IMG/VR virus record: IMGVR_UViG_3300034110_000398
Span: 1-22,898 of that record
Strand: one strand, 5' to 3'
DNA: 22,898 nucleotides
From: a virus
Shown here: piece after piece, positions 1-8,694 of the stretch
How the letters are laid out: every line of letters starts with the position of its first letter
Position numbering within the stretch: position 1 is the first letter of the stretch
Notes under the pieces: model-generated
What the model was told of the DNA's origin: nothing
The model's input: the letters and a program-made list of their open reading frames with translations, nothing else
Database searches by the model: none
Program-made: the position numbers and the translations under genes

Positions 1-432
1 GAGGCTGCCCGTGCCGCCTGTCACGACGGCGACGGCAGACGCCAGCGCGGTCTCGGCGCCGACCCGGGCGGCCTGGGCCTGCGTGGCGCTGCTGGCGGAC
101 TGGGTCGCGCTGCCGGCGGCAGCAGTGGCGCTGGCGGCGGAGGCGCCGGCGAAATTCGAGGCATCGGTGCGACTGATGGCGGCGGCGGAAGCCGAGTCGG
201 CAGCGGCGGTCTTGCTCAGCGCGGCGGCGGCTGCCGAGTCGGCGGCAGCGGTCTTGCTCAGCGCGGCGGCGGCAGCAGAGTCAGTGGCAGCAATCTGCTT
301 GGCAACGACATCGGACTGCAGCGCATCGAGTTCGTCGCCATAGGTCGGCAGCGCATCGAGCAGCGCGCCGGCGTCAGCCTCGAACGTCTCAGAGCCAGGA
401 ATTGGGCGAGGTGGCAGCGGGGTAATAGGCAT
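1..432 (-). CDS. Tail fibre/collar-like protein, N-terminal part (runs off the left edge)
   Basis: An open frame reads leftward from an ATG at 432 to the window edge with no stop, giving 144 codons of a longer protein. The first 15 residues are proline rich (MPITPLPPRPIPGSE), followed by a short helical segment and then about 90 residues dominated by Ala, Ser, Thr and Asp. Within these the unit ADSAAAAALSKTAA recurs with a 14-residue period. Alanine-rich, repeat-bearing N-terminal shafts of this kind are common in phage tail fibres that attach to the tail tip, and the gene lies last after tape measure and distal tail genes, where host-recognition proteins usually sit. The function is inferred from position and composition. 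The start is 29 nt after the stop of the preceding gene and has only a weak ribosome-binding site. The receptor-binding part is outside the window. Confidence 0.75.
   Translation of the reverse strand, partial: MPITPLPPRPIPGSETFEADAGALLDALPTYGDELDALQSDVVAKQIAATDSAAAAALSKTAAADSAAAAALSKTAAADSASAAAISRTDASNFAGASAASATAAAGSATQSASSATQAQAARVGAETALASAVAVVTGGTGSL
185..300. repeat. 42-bp tandem repeats in the tail-fibre gene
   Basis: The motif GCCGAGTCGG recurs at 191 and 233, and a diverged copy (GCAGAGTCAG) lies at 275, so the period is 42 bp. Each unit encodes 14 residues (ADSA...LSKTAA). The first two units are nearly identical and the third has drifted. In-frame repeats like these let a fibre shaft change length by recombination or slippage. 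Confidence 0.7.
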
Positions 433-461
433 GATTGGTCAGTCCAGTGGGAATGAACGGA

Positions 462-1466
462 TTACAGGGACAAGCCCTGTACCTCGACGTTGATGATGGA
501 GTACGTGGCAAAACTCAAAGCAACATTGAATCGCGCCACGCGGCCGAATACCGTGAATGGGGTGTATCGATAGTCATCCGACCCAATGAACACAGCTGGC
601 GTCGCGCGCAATGCAGCAAGCGTGGAAAACGCCCGGCGCATGGCCCAGTTTTCTACCGTGATGGGGTAATTGACGCGTTTGACGTAATCACGCTCGACCA
701 GCTTGCTGACGCCCCATTCGTCGGTGGTAACCACGCTGTAATCGTCAATGCTCGAGCTGACGCCGTATCCTGCGTCACCCAGCTCGATGAAGTTTCCTAT
801 CATCAATGCGCCAACTTTTGGATAAGCATTGGTGATATTGATGTAAACCGTCATGTCGGCCCGACTCGGAAACCCTATGAAAACATCAGTCTTGATGACG
901 AACGGTTCCAGGAAATATTGAGTCCAGTTGCTGACGTTGCGGTTTTGCAGCGTAACGTCGTACAGCAGCGTCACGGACCCCGTCAGCGATCCAGCAACCC
1001 CTCTGGTATCAGTGATGGTCGTGAGGACAATCCCGAACGCGTAGTCGCGCACCGTTGTAGTCAGGGCACCCTTGTCGCCCTGGGCGGTGACCGGATACGT
1101 GCAGGCAATTGACAACGCCGTGATGCCTGACAGCTCAAGCAATGCCAGCCCGTTGCATCGGCCCGGCTTTAGGGTCAGCTGCAGCCCGGCCGGCAAACCG
1201 GTTGTCGGCGTGCTGACCTTGGAGTCAAACATTGCCCAGCGGTTGGTCGGGCCCAGATCGACCCAGTTGGTGCTGTCCGACTCTGGCGGCGTGGTGCCGC
1301 TGACAGCGGCCAGGCACTGGTAGATCCGGTGCTTGTTGAGCCGGATGGCGCGGTTTCCAGCGGCATAGCTGGCACCAGATACCCATTCCGCATAGTCGGC
1401 CTCGGGTACGCTGGTCGACGGCAGCATGGCGTCGGTGACGGTGGTGGGCTTGAGGACCTTGAGCAT
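462..1466 (-). CDS. Putative distal tail protein with a carbohydrate-binding-like N-terminal segment
   Basis: A 334-residue protein starting at ATG 1466, 9 nt after the tape measure stop. Residues about 25-70 contain the pattern YAAGNRAIRLNKHRIYQCLAA followed by a tryptophan (TNWVDLG), which resembles the short aromatic-rich chitin/carbohydrate-binding repeats often found in phage tail and baseplate proteins. The rest is rich in beta-strand-forming residues and has no motif I recognise. Its position directly after the tape measure and before a fibre gene fits a minor tail or tail-tip component that contacts the cell surface. I cannot assign it to a lambda M, L, K, I or J homologue. The role is inferred from order and the N-terminal resemblance only. 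Confidence 0.65.
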   Translation of the reverse strand: MLKVLKPTTVTDAMLPSTSVPEADYAEWVSGASYAAGNRAIRLNKHRIYQCLAAVSGTTPPESDSTNWVDLGPTNRWAMFDSKVSTPTTGLPAGLQLTLKPGRCNGLALLELSGITALSIACTYPVTAQGDKGALTTTVRDYAFGIVLTTITDTRGVAGSLTGSVTLLYDVTLQNRNVSNWTQYFLEPFVIKTDVFIGFPSRADMTVYINITNAYPKVGALMIGNFIELGDAGYGVSSSIDDYSVVTTDEWGVSKLVERDYVKRVNYPITVENWAMRRAFSTLAALRATPAVFIGSDDYRYTPFTVFGRVARFNVALSFATYSIINVEVQGLSL

Positions 1467-1475
1467 GCCGTCCCC

Positions 1476-4400
1476 TTACGCCGCGGCCGTGGCAGGCAGA
1501 CCCACCACGTTCCAGCGTTCGACCAGCCGAGCCAGGCGATCAGCCGAGTCGGCGATCTTGCTGTTGCCGATGTTGTTCTCCTGCCGCGCCTGGTCGCTGG
1601 TGCGCTTGGCCTCTTGCAGCTGGGCATTCAGGCGCTGCACCTCGGCCACCAGGTCGCGCAGCAGGCGCTCGGTCGTGCTCGCGTCGGCGCGGTCGCCGGA
1701 CGGGGTGCCAAAGGCCTGCACGCCCAGCACACCGCCCGGGCCGCGCGACAGCGGCATGATGGCCTCGTCGCCAGCCTCGCCGAACAGCGCCATGGGCGCC
1801 AGGGTCGGCGTGCTGACGATCGAATTCGTGAACACTCCGCCCTTGGCAAAGGCGCTGACGCTCTTGCCCTGCAGCGCGTTGATGATCTGCTGCAGACCGC
1901 TTGCCGTGCGCGTGGCGCCATCATTGATCGCCTTGCTGATGACGGCCTCGGCTGAGGTGGCGCTGGAATTGACCGCCAGCAGCTTGGCATCGATGGCCGA
2001 TAGCAGGGTGTTGGCCTCGGCCTGGTAGTTCTTCGGGGCGGTGGTATCCAGCTGCTTGGCCACGGTCTCAGCCTGGGTGCTAAGGCGTGCGACCGCCGTG
2101 GCCCAGTCCGCGCGACTGAGCGACATCGAGGCGAGATCCTGGCTCAGCTGCGGTAGTGCGCCGGCCAGCTGGTCTGCGTAGCCGGCCTTGGTCGCTCCCG
2201 TGGTCGATAGCGCCAGGCTGTAGTTGCGGCCGAATTCGGCCTGGCGCGCAGCCATCGACTGGTCGGTCGTGAGCGTCTGCAGCTTGGCCAGCTTGATCGA
2301 CTCGCGCACACCGGCAGCGCTGGCTTGCATGACACCCGCCAACTCCTTCTGCGATTCGTAGTAGGCGACAGTTTCCTCGCGCAAATTCCCTAGCGTCTGA
2401 ATGGAAATCTTGGACGCATCAACAAACCCAATCAGCGCAGTCATGTAGGCAGACTGGGCGGCAGATAGTTCGTTCTTTGATTTCTGCACATACCATTCGC
2501 CGGCATCCTTGGTGACGCCAAGGCGCTTTTCCAAACGGTATTGGTCGTAGGCCAGCGCTGATGCCGCAGAGCTCACGACCGCTTTGGCCGCCGTCACTTT
2601 TTGTGCAGCCGCATCGGGTCCAGCTGCCGCAATGCTGGCCTGTATTTGGGCGAATTGGCGTATAGGGGCTGGTCCGTTGACTGTCTTCTTGGCCTCGGCA
2701 ATCGCCGCCCTGCCCTCGCTCACCGACTGGGTCAGTGCAGCAAACAGGCCGGTGATGGCATCCTGAGCGGTCTGCAGCTGCGTGGCCAGCTCGGCAGCCG
2801 ACGGCGTGATGGCAGCGAATGCGCTGGACAGGCCCATCAGCGCGGCGTAGGTCGAGCGGCCGGACTCAGTCGTCAGGTCCTGCGCTTCGATCAGGTCACG
2901 GTAGGCCTCGCGGGTGGCGGGCAGGTCCAGGCCCAGTGCCGACAGGGAGGCGGTGAGCTGGCGCGTCGCGACCCCGGCGCGCTCGGCGTCGGTGTAGTAG
3001 GACTGGTAGTAGGCGGTCGTGGTGGTCTGGTACTGCTCCAGGCCGCCCATCAGTTCGACCAGGCTGCTGGCCATGTCTGCCCCCGACAGGCTGGCGGCGT
3101 ACAGCGTACGGCCCAGCACGTCGAACGTGCCGTTGACGGTGCTCAGGCTGCCGGACAGCCGCTGCAAGGTCTGCGACGCGGTTTCGCCGCTGCGGGTATA
3201 GGCATCGGTGCCCAGGGCGGCGGAGGCCAGGCTGTTGCCAATCTTGTCGAATTCTTCGGACAGCCGGGTCTGGATCTGCTCTTCGGTCAAGCCCCGGAAG
3301 CTCAGCTTGATGCTGGACGTGAAGCTGCTGATGGCCGTGGTGCCCAGGCCCAGCGTCGCGGCCATCGCGCTGGCCGACGTCTGCAGGGCGCGGTACTGGC
3401 TGTCCAGACCAGCCTCGAGCTCTGGGTCCAGTGCGCTGCGGCTGGTCTTGTTGGAGCGGAACAGGCCGCCCTTGTAGAACTGGTAGCTGTTGCCGCTGAA
3501 GCCGGTGTCGCCGCCGAACATGCCCTCGATGCCTTGGTCCTTGAGCTTGCGACCGAACAGGCTGCTCCAGCTCGAGGCCAGCGCCAGGCCGCCGGCAATC
3601 CACGGCATGGCGGCAGCCAGCGAAGCGCCCGCACCCATGGCGCCGGTAGCACCGGCGGTGGTGGGGCCGGCCAGGCCGGCGGCCAGGGTGGAGCCATTCA
3701 TGCCGGCAGCAAAGCTCGTCAAGGCACTGCTACCGAACAGCGATCCGGCGCCGGCGGCAACCCCAGCCAGCGACGACGTGATGCCGCCCGTCATGGCGCC
3801 GTAGAGCGACGACAGGCTGTTGACGCCGTTCAACGCGGCCATGCCCCGCCCCGCCGACGCCGCCTCAGGCAGACCCAGCGCCCCAGTCACCGCACCCGCC
3901 ACCGGGTTGACGATTGCCTGGATCACCGGACGCAGTACCAGGGTCTGGAACATGTTCTTGAGCGTGTCGATCAGGTTTTGGCCGAAGCCCTTGCCCGACT
4001 CGAAGCCGCGCATGAGCGCGTCGGTCAGCGACTGCTCAATCTGGGACGCGGTCTTCTTCCAGGCTTCCTGGGCCTCCTGATTGGCGTCGGCTAGCACCTG
4101 CTTGGCGGCGCCGGCTTGCTTGGCGTCTGCCAGGCCCTGCAGGGCAGCGGCCTGGCGGCGATAGCTCTCGGCGATGCCGGGATCGATGCCGTCCATGATG
4201 GCGGCCTGGCGGGTTTTCTCGGCGGCGGCGTCGCGCAGGCGGATCGCCTCGAGGTCGGCCAGGGCGGTGCCGGTCAGGCCGATGGCTTGGTTCGCTAGAA
4301 GCTGCTCCTGTACCTGCTTTTCGACCGCGTCGGCTGCCTCGAATGCGGACTCGGCAAACTTGAGGTTTTCACCGGCGGACTCCTCCATCCACTTGGCCTC

Positions 4401-5900
4401 GGCCTTGGCCAGCTCCTGCGCCTTGATGGTCTCGCTGTTGCGGTCGAATAGCACGCGCACCGCCTCGCGCTGGCCGGCGGTCCACTTGGGCCAGGCGTCG
4501 CCAGCCATGATGTCAGCCAGCTTCTTCTCGGCGGCGTTGAGCTTGTCGGTCTCGGCGGTCAGGTCGCGCGCCTGGCCGGCGCCGGCACCAAGAGCGTCCT
4601 GGTAGGATTTTTTGAGCGCATCGGCAGCCTTCTTGGCTTCTTCGGCCGCTTTTTTGGCGGCCTCGGCGCCGATGCCCATGCCGGACATACTCTTGCCAGC
4701 GGCCTGGGCGGCTGGCTGCACAGCGCGCAATGCGGCATTGAGCTGCTCGGTGCTGATGGCGCCGCTGTTTTGCATGCCGGCCAGCTGCTCGACCGACTGC
4801 ACGAATTCATCTGAACCGAACTTGGCTTTCTTGAGATCATCGCTCAAGGCGAAATATTCCTTGGCATTCTTGCTGGCGTTCATGATGCGCTGCTCGAATT
4901 TCGCGAGTTCAGCGCGACTGTTGGCAGCTTCCTGATCGACCCTGTTTCCGATGGCAACGGCACCCTTGAAGTCCAGCTTTGCCAGCGCTGCTGCCTGGTC
5001 ATACAGTCCGACCAAATCAGCGCCTGCCTGCCTGATGACGTTGCCGACGTTGGCACCAACTACAACGATGGTTTCAAAGACCGTACGGATGCCAACGCCG
5101 GCCATCTCTGCAATCTCGCTGTTTCGGCTGAAATCAGCAAAGCCCCTTGCTGCTTCAGTCAGCGCTGGAAACAGCTGTTCTGCCAGCGTGTTACCTGCGG
5201 CCTTGAGCTGGGTATCAAGCTCTCCGACTTGCTCGGTCAGCTGCTTGGACGACGCGATCAGGTAGTCTGACATCTGGGCGCCGGAGGCCTCGGCCTTGTC
5301 ACCCAGTCGCTTGAACTCGGCGCCGTTGTTAGCCAGCAGCGGGGCCAGCAGCGTGGCGTCGTCGGCAATGGATTCCATCCAGAAGACGGTTTCCTTCTGC
5401 CCCAGGTTGGCCTTCTGCAAGCTGCTGTAGAACAGCTGCAGCGCCTGCGGGCCGCTCAGGTTCTTGAACGACTCGGCCGTGACGCCCACCTTGGGGCCGA
5501 TCTTCTCAAAGAAGTCCTTGAGCTCGCCGCCGCCAGTCTGCATGAAGTCGCCCAGCTTGTCCTGGGTGTCCTTCATGATCGACGCGAACTTCTCCATGTC
5601 GACGTTGACCGACTTGGCCCCAGCAGCGAAGCGCTGGAACTCCTGCGGCGTGGATCCGGCCAGCACGGACAGGCGCTCGATCTCGCTGGCCGTGTCGCGC
5701 ACCGTGGTCATCATCTGCGTCACGCCGGCGACCGCTGTGGCAGCACCCAGCGCCGGCACCAGCGACAGCAGCGACTGGCGCGCGGCGCCCAGCGCCGAAT
5801 CCATGCCGCTGACCGCACCGGCGAACTTTTTCAGACCGACCTCGGCCTGCTGTGCGCCATCCAGTCTTAGGCGGATGCCGATTTCGCTCTTGCTGCTCAT
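1476..5900 (-). CDS. Phage tail tape measure protein
   Basis: The longest gene of the window, 1474 residues, lies between the tail assembly chaperone and the distal tail genes, which is the standard place for the tape measure. The N-terminus (MSSKSEIGIRLRLDG) leads into long alanine-, lysine- and glutamate-rich helical stretches likely to form coiled coils. Residues about 640-785 are hydrophobic and glycine/alanine rich, as expected for the part that may insert in the host membrane during DNA entry. Residues about 1350-1390 carry FAKGGVFTN...FGEAGDEAIMPL, a segment I recognise from the C-terminal parts of many tape measure proteins. The C-terminal 60 residues are again a charged helix. In long-tailed phages this protein sets tail length and is the scaffold for tube assembly. 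The start follows the DUF1799 stop by 12 nt. Confidence 0.95.
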   Translation of the reverse strand: MSSKSEIGIRLRLDGAQQAEVGLKKFAGAVSGMDSALGAARQSLLSLVPALGAATAVAGVTQMMTTVRDTASEIERLSVLAGSTPQEFQRFAAGAKSVNVDMEKFASIMKDTQDKLGDFMQTGGGELKDFFEKIGPKVGVTAESFKNLSGPQALQLFYSSLQKANLGQKETVFWMESIADDATLLAPLLANNGAEFKRLGDKAEASGAQMSDYLIASSKQLTEQVGELDTQLKAAGNTLAEQLFPALTEAARGFADFSRNSEIAEMAGVGIRTVFETIVVVGANVGNVIRQAGADLVGLYDQAAALAKLDFKGAVAIGNRVDQEAANSRAELAKFEQRIMNASKNAKEYFALSDDLKKAKFGSDEFVQSVEQLAGMQNSGAISTEQLNAALRAVQPAAQAAGKSMSGMGIGAEAAKKAAEEAKKAADALKKSYQDALGAGAGQARDLTAETDKLNAAEKKLADIMAGDAWPKWTAGQREAVRVLFDRNSETIKAQELAKAEAKWMEESAGENLKFAESAFEAADAVEKQVQEQLLANQAIGLTGTALADLEAIRLRDAAAEKTRQAAIMDGIDPGIAESYRRQAAALQGLADAKQAGAAKQVLADANQEAQEAWKKTASQIEQSLTDALMRGFESGKGFGQNLIDTLKNMFQTLVLRPVIQAIVNPVAGAVTGALGLPEAASAGRGMAALNGVNSLSSLYGAMTGGITSSLAGVAAGAGSLFGSSALTSFAAGMNGSTLAAGLAGPTTAGATGAMGAGASLAAAMPWIAGGLALASSWSSLFGRKLKDQGIEGMFGGDTGFSGNSYQFYKGGLFRSNKTSRSALDPELEAGLDSQYRALQTSASAMAATLGLGTTAISSFTSSIKLSFRGLTEEQIQTRLSEEFDKIGNSLASAALGTDAYTRSGETASQTLQRLSGSLSTVNGTFDVLGRTLYAASLSGADMASSLVELMGGLEQYQTTTTAYYQSYYTDAERAGVATRQLTASLSALGLDLPATREAYRDLIEAQDLTTESGRSTYAALMGLSSAFAAITPSAAELATQLQTAQDAITGLFAALTQSVSEGRAAIAEAKKTVNGPAPIRQFAQIQASIAAAGPDAAAQKVTAAKAVVSSAASALAYDQYRLEKRLGVTKDAGEWYVQKSKNELSAAQSAYMTALIGFVDASKISIQTLGNLREETVAYYESQKELAGVMQASAAGVRESIKLAKLQTLTTDQSMAARQAEFGRNYSLALSTTGATKAGYADQLAGALPQLSQDLASMSLSRADWATAVARLSTQAETVAKQLDTTAPKNYQAEANTLLSAIDAKLLAVNSSATSAEAVISKAINDGATRTASGLQQIINALQGKSVSAFAKGGVFTNSIVSTPTLAPMALFGEAGDEAIMPLSRGPGGVLGVQAFGTPSGDRADASTTERLLRDLVAEVQRLNAQLQEAKRTSDQARQENNIGNSKIADSADRLARLVERWNVVGLPATAAA

Positions 5901-5912
5901 GCGGTGGTGTGC

Positions 5913-6371
5913 TCAGTGATGGGGTGACGACTTGGCGCGCTGCTCGGACCAGACTTCCAGCGTGACGCGCTCGCAGGCTTGCAGCAGCCCGAAGACCTCG
6001 CGGGCCTCATTAGGTTCAAGCGGCTGCCGATCAAGAAAGGCCGACACGCCCTGATAGTCCAGCCCCGTGGGGCCTGACATGCCGCTTCGCCACTGGGTCT
6101 GGCAGCCTTGCCAGCAGTTCCAGGCCAGCAGGTTTTCCGGCCAGAGGTGGTAGACCTGATCGGTATCGACCCGATCCAGATCGCCATCGACGACGATGCC
6201 CAGCGCGGCGGCAGCAGATTGCAGGTCATCAATTTCGGATTGCTTGGGTTGCCTGGTTAGATCCCCGCGCGCCCACAGGCGCGCGAGGTCGCTCAGTTTT
6301 TTGCTTTGGCCCCCGACTCCTGGCGGTAGGCGGCCAGCGTCACCAGCGACAGACCGGGGACGTTGCGGCAC
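5913..6371 (-). CDS. DUF1799 tail assembly protein, probably made as a -1 frameshift extension (GT-like)
   Basis: This frame overlaps the end of the preceding chaperone gene by 79 nt and is shifted by -1. Its clearly protein-like part begins at KKLSDLARLWARGDL and continues with DLQSAAAALG, VYHLWPENLLAWNCWQG and GLDYQGVSAFLDRQ, a pattern I associate with DUF1799. The residues upstream of KKL, back to the ATG at 6371, are low-complexity and read as out-of-frame translation of the chaperone gene, so independent initiation there is doubtful. A slippery heptamer with a downstream hairpin lies exactly where the ribosome would need to shift, which would give a fusion of about 242 residues starting at 6640. 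By analogy with lambda G and GT, the short and long products act together as chaperones that load tail tube subunits onto the tape measure. Confidence 0.8.
   Translation of the reverse strand: MPQRPRSVAGDAGRLPPGVGGQSKKLSDLARLWARGDLTRQPKQSEIDDLQSAAAALGIVVDGDLDRVDTDQVYHLWPENLLAWNCWQGCQTQWRSGMSGPTGLDYQGVSAFLDRQPLEPNEAREVFGLLQACERVTLEVWSEQRAKSSPHH
6266..6302 (-). promoter_or_regulatory. Programmed -1 ribosomal frameshift signal (slippery heptamer plus hairpin)
   Basis: On the minus strand the zero-frame codons GCA AAA AAC TGA contain the heptamer A AAA AAC (6302-6296), a canonical X XXY YYZ site, directly before the chaperone stop codon. Slipping back one base places the ribosome on AAA AAA CTG AGC, which is precisely the DUF1799 frame. 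After a 10-nt spacer comes a perfect 8-bp stem, CGCGCGCC/GGCGCGCG, with a four-base loop (6285-6266). Tail assembly chaperone genes of many siphoviruses use such a shift. The site, frame and hairpin are seen directly; the efficiency is not known. Confidence 0.85.
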
Positions 6372-6640
6372 AGCTGCAGCCAGGCGTTGCGGCTGAACGG
6401 CACGGACTGCTTGTCGCCGTCGATCACGTCGGACCAGTCATCGACCACGTCGGCCATGAATTCGGTGGCGAACTCAGCGATCGAGCCGTCAAATCCTTTC
6501 ATGCGGGCGGTGATGTCTTCTTCGGGCAGGCGGTCGCAGGTCAAGCCGAAGGTGAACGGCTGATCGATGCCAGCGGAATCCTTGATGGAGCCCTTGACCT
6601 TGAACTGAACGGTATTGGAGACGGAAATGGAAATAGCCAT
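6293..6640 (-). CDS. Tail assembly chaperone (gpG-like)
   Basis: A 115-residue protein beginning MAISISVSNTVQFKVKGSI, with a central DRLPEEDITARMKGFDGS segment and a helical C-terminus (WLQLCRNVPGLSLVTLAAYRQ). It lies between the tail tube and tape measure genes, where the G-type chaperone always sits. The start ATG at 6640 is preceded by AGGA about 10 nt upstream. The gene ends in AAA GCA AAA AAC TGA, and this end is part of the frameshift signal that extends a fraction of the product into DUF1799. The family's known role is to coat the tape measure and recruit tail tube subunits; it is absent from mature virions in lambda. No unusual residues stand out. Confidence 0.85.
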   Translation of the reverse strand: MAISISVSNTVQFKVKGSIKDSAGIDQPFTFGLTCDRLPEEDITARMKGFDGSIAEFATEFMADVVDDWSDVIDGDKQSVPFSRNAWLQLCRNVPGLSLVTLAAYRQESGAKAKN

Positions 6641-6729
6641 GATGGGTGAATCCTGGTGAGCGGGTAGCGATGGGAAGCGTCGCAGCAGCGCCCATGCAGT
6701 TCATGCACCGGGCGGCTGCGGCAGAGCGA

Positions 6730-7719
6730 TTACATGAAGGCGATGGTCACTTCGTCATCGCCGACATTCGGCATGAAGCGGGCGTCGAAGCTGGTCATGG
6801 CAATGCCGTCTTGGTCGACGATTTGCGGGTTCGTGAGCTGTGCTGCCGGGGCATGCACCAGCAACTTGGCGCCGGCAGTGATGCCGTGATTGAACGTCAG
6901 CGACTTGGCGGTGTTGGCGCGCACATCGGTTCGGAAGCTCACTTCGTCGGCAGCCGTCAGATCCAGGGTGATGGAGCCGGTGGCCTCGCGGTCAGAAATC
7001 AGGACGCGGTCGACGCCCAGCATGGGCTGATAGACCACGCTGTTGCCCAGGTTAAAGTTGAAGCCGCGCGAGGCGTACTGGTCACCGCCAGTCAGCGCCA
7101 GGGTGGCCAGCGTCAGGATGGCGCCAATGTTGACCATGCCCGAGTTGTAGCTGGTCACCACCAGCGGGTTCTTGAACTGGCCGTAAGCGATACCCGTCAC
7201 GGCCTCGGCCACCGGCGACAGCTGGGAATAGCGGCAGGTGAAGGTGAACTTCGCTTTCGGGATTTCGCCAATGCCCAGCATCAGCTCGAAGGTGCCGCGC
7301 GCGCCGGTGGTGGTGTAGCTCACGCCGTCGAGCGCGTACTTGAAGGCCACCGACTCGCCCAGCGTGGAGATAGGCTTGTAGTACACGCCCTTGGTGGCCA
7401 CGATCACTTCGGCCATGCCGCAAGCGCGGAACAGCTTGCCGATGGCGGGGGCGGTGGCCACGGTGCCCGATGGCGCCAGATCGCAGGTGAAGGCGATCTG
7501 CATGTGATCGTCGCCGGCCAGCTCTTCGGAGGCCCCCAGGTAGCCGCGGATCACGTCACGCTTGACGTTGTTGCTGTTGTACGTCAGCGAGACATCGGAC
7601 ACCATCAAGGCATCGGTGGCCGGCGCAAAAGCGGGGGCAGTGCCATAGATGGTTTCGCGTGCGGCCAGAAGGATGGTCTTGCGGATGAACCGCGGTGCGA
7701 GGTTGGTCTTGTCAGCCAT
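6730..7719 (-). CDS. Phage tail tube (major tail) protein
   Basis: A 329-residue protein starting MADKTNLAPRFIRKTILLAARETIYGT, with a good AGGAG site 8 nt before ATG 7719. The opening 'kr.llla..E..YGt...' pattern and the later segments VSLTYNSNNVKRD and GYLGASEELAG are what I recognise from siphovirus tail tube proteins. The middle is rich in alternating hydrophobic residues, consistent with the beta-barrel fold of tube subunits, and an immunoglobulin-like extra domain could account for the length being above the usual 150-250 residues. It sits upstream of the chaperone pair and the tape measure and downstream of the tail terminator, the expected order. Subunits of this family stack as hexameric rings around the tape measure. 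Confidence 0.85.
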   Translation of the reverse strand: MADKTNLAPRFIRKTILLAARETIYGTAPAFAPATDALMVSDVSLTYNSNNVKRDVIRGYLGASEELAGDDHMQIAFTCDLAPSGTVATAPAIGKLFRACGMAEVIVATKGVYYKPISTLGESVAFKYALDGVSYTTTGARGTFELMLGIGEIPKAKFTFTCRYSQLSPVAEAVTGIAYGQFKNPLVVTSYNSGMVNIGAILTLATLALTGGDQYASRGFNFNLGNSVVYQPMLGVDRVLISDREATGSITLDLTAADEVSFRTDVRANTAKSLTFNHGITAGAKLLVHAPAAQLTNPQIVDQDGIAMTSFDARFMPNVGDDEVTIAFM

Positions 7720-7722
7720 GGC

Positions 7723-7899
7723 TTATTGCTCCTTGGTGGCGACGGTTTTGGGGCTGGTGGGTACGGGCGCGGCGGCAGGCGCAGGCGCGGCAGGTGCCGC
7801 CGCGAGCGTGTCGTCGTCGCTCCGACGCTCCAGGCGGCCGTCGGGCTGCTGCAGATAGCTGCCGGCGGCCTGCGGGGTGTAGGTGTTCTGGTGAGTCAT
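7723..7899 (-). CDS. Small Ala/Pro-rich hypothetical protein of the tail operon
   Basis: A 58-residue frame starting at ATG 7899 directly after the preceding stop (TGAC-ATG) and ending 3 nt before the tail tube start. The N-terminus (MTHQNTYTPQAAGSYLQQPDGRLERR) is polar and the C-terminal half is an alanine/proline run ending KTVATKEQ. I do not recognise it. Tight spacing to both neighbours supports its being translated. It could be a minor tail or assembly factor, or its main purpose could be to keep ribosomes running into the tail tube gene. Confidence 0.6.
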   Translation of the reverse strand: MTHQNTYTPQAAGSYLQQPDGRLERRSDDDTLAAAPAAPAPAAAPVPTSPKTVATKEQ

Positions 7900-7900
7900 G

Positions 7901-8344
7901 TCAGGTCCAGTGGCTGATGTCATGGGTCGGGGTGCGGTGCCGCACCATCACGCGAATCAACGCGCAGGCCATCACGGTCTCGGCCTTGTCGAACTGCCAC
8001 TCGATGCCACCACCCGCCACCTCGAGGCTCATGGCGCCCAGGGCATGGGCATCCAGGCTCAGCAGGCGCTGCCAGACGGCCTGCAGCAGCGGATCGACAG
8101 CAGCAGCGGGGTCGCTGCGCGCGCCACCCCGGGCGTGGCACTCCACCGTCAGCACGGTGCGCCAGGTCAGAGCGCCGATCGTGCTGTCGTCGGGGGTCGA
8201 CTGCTCCAGCCGCACCACGACAGCGGTCGGCAGCTTGTCGGCGATCGGGTCCAGCATGTTGGCGTAGACGCCGTGGCAGATGGCCGGCGCGGCGGACAGC
8301 GCGGCCGTCAGGGCGGTGCTGATGGAATGGAAGGCGCTGCTCAT
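7901..8344 (-). CDS. Tail terminator-like minor tail protein (gpU-like)
   Basis: A 147-residue protein starting MSSAFHSISTALTAALSAAP at ATG 8344, overlapping the preceding stop in an ATGA. The longer upstream frame is out-of-frame translation of the preceding gene, so the internal ATG is chosen. The pattern of a short N-terminal helix, LPTAVVVRLEQSTPDDS, a beta strand with TWRTVLTVECHARG and a C-terminal WQFDKAETVMACALIRVMVRHRT is typical of small tail terminator proteins of the lambda U type, which cap the tail tube and join it to the head. Location between a head-tail joining gene and the tail tube agrees. I infer the function from this and from resemblance, not from a catalytic motif. Confidence 0.7.
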   Translation of the reverse strand: MSSAFHSISTALTAALSAAPAICHGVYANMLDPIADKLPTAVVVRLEQSTPDDSTIGALTWRTVLTVECHARGGARSDPAAAVDPLLQAVWQRLLSLDAHALGAMSLEVAGGGIEWQFDKAETVMACALIRVMVRHRTPTHDISHWT

Positions 8345-8694
8345 GCGGCCTCCTTTGATAGCACCAGCACGCTCATGCCGGTGCCGTCGGGCTCGTGCGC
8401 GGCGATCTGGTAGCGCACGCCGCGCACGGTGCAAGTCAGGTCGACGGGCAGATCCGGCGCCGAGAAGAAGCTGAACCAGTCCACGATCTCGGTCGGCACC
8501 GAAGCGGTCGGCAGCGTCAGCGTGACGCGGGCGGATGCGGCCCCCATCAACCCGACCTGACCCAGCTCGTGGCCAGCATCGAAGATGCCCTGCACTTCGC
8601 GGCCGGCCAGGGTGGCGACGGCGTTGGAGAGGTGCTTGAACACCGAGGCATTCAGGCGCTGCTCAAGCCGCTCGAAGGGGGTGGACAGGCTCAC
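8341..8694 (-). CDS. Head-tail joining protein (FII-like)
   Basis: The chosen start is GTG 8694, giving 117 residues (MSLSTPFERLEQRLNASVFKHLSNAV); the frame stays open upstream, but that part is out-of-frame translation of DUF2190. The end GVRYQIAAHEPDGTGMSVLVLS is a beta-rich segment like those in small head-tail attachment proteins such as lambda FII. Its neighbours are a capsid-associated DUF2190 gene and the tail terminator-like gene, which is the head-tail junction of the gene order. It overlaps the next gene by 4 nt (ATGA), so the two are probably translated together. An alternative is a head completion protein of another family; the joining role is inferred. Confidence 0.65.
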   Translation of the reverse strand: MSLSTPFERLEQRLNASVFKHLSNAVATLAGREVQGIFDAGHELGQVGLMGAASARVTLTLPTASVPTEIVDWFSFFSAPDLPVDLTCTVRGVRYQIAAHEPDGTGMSVLVLSKEAA

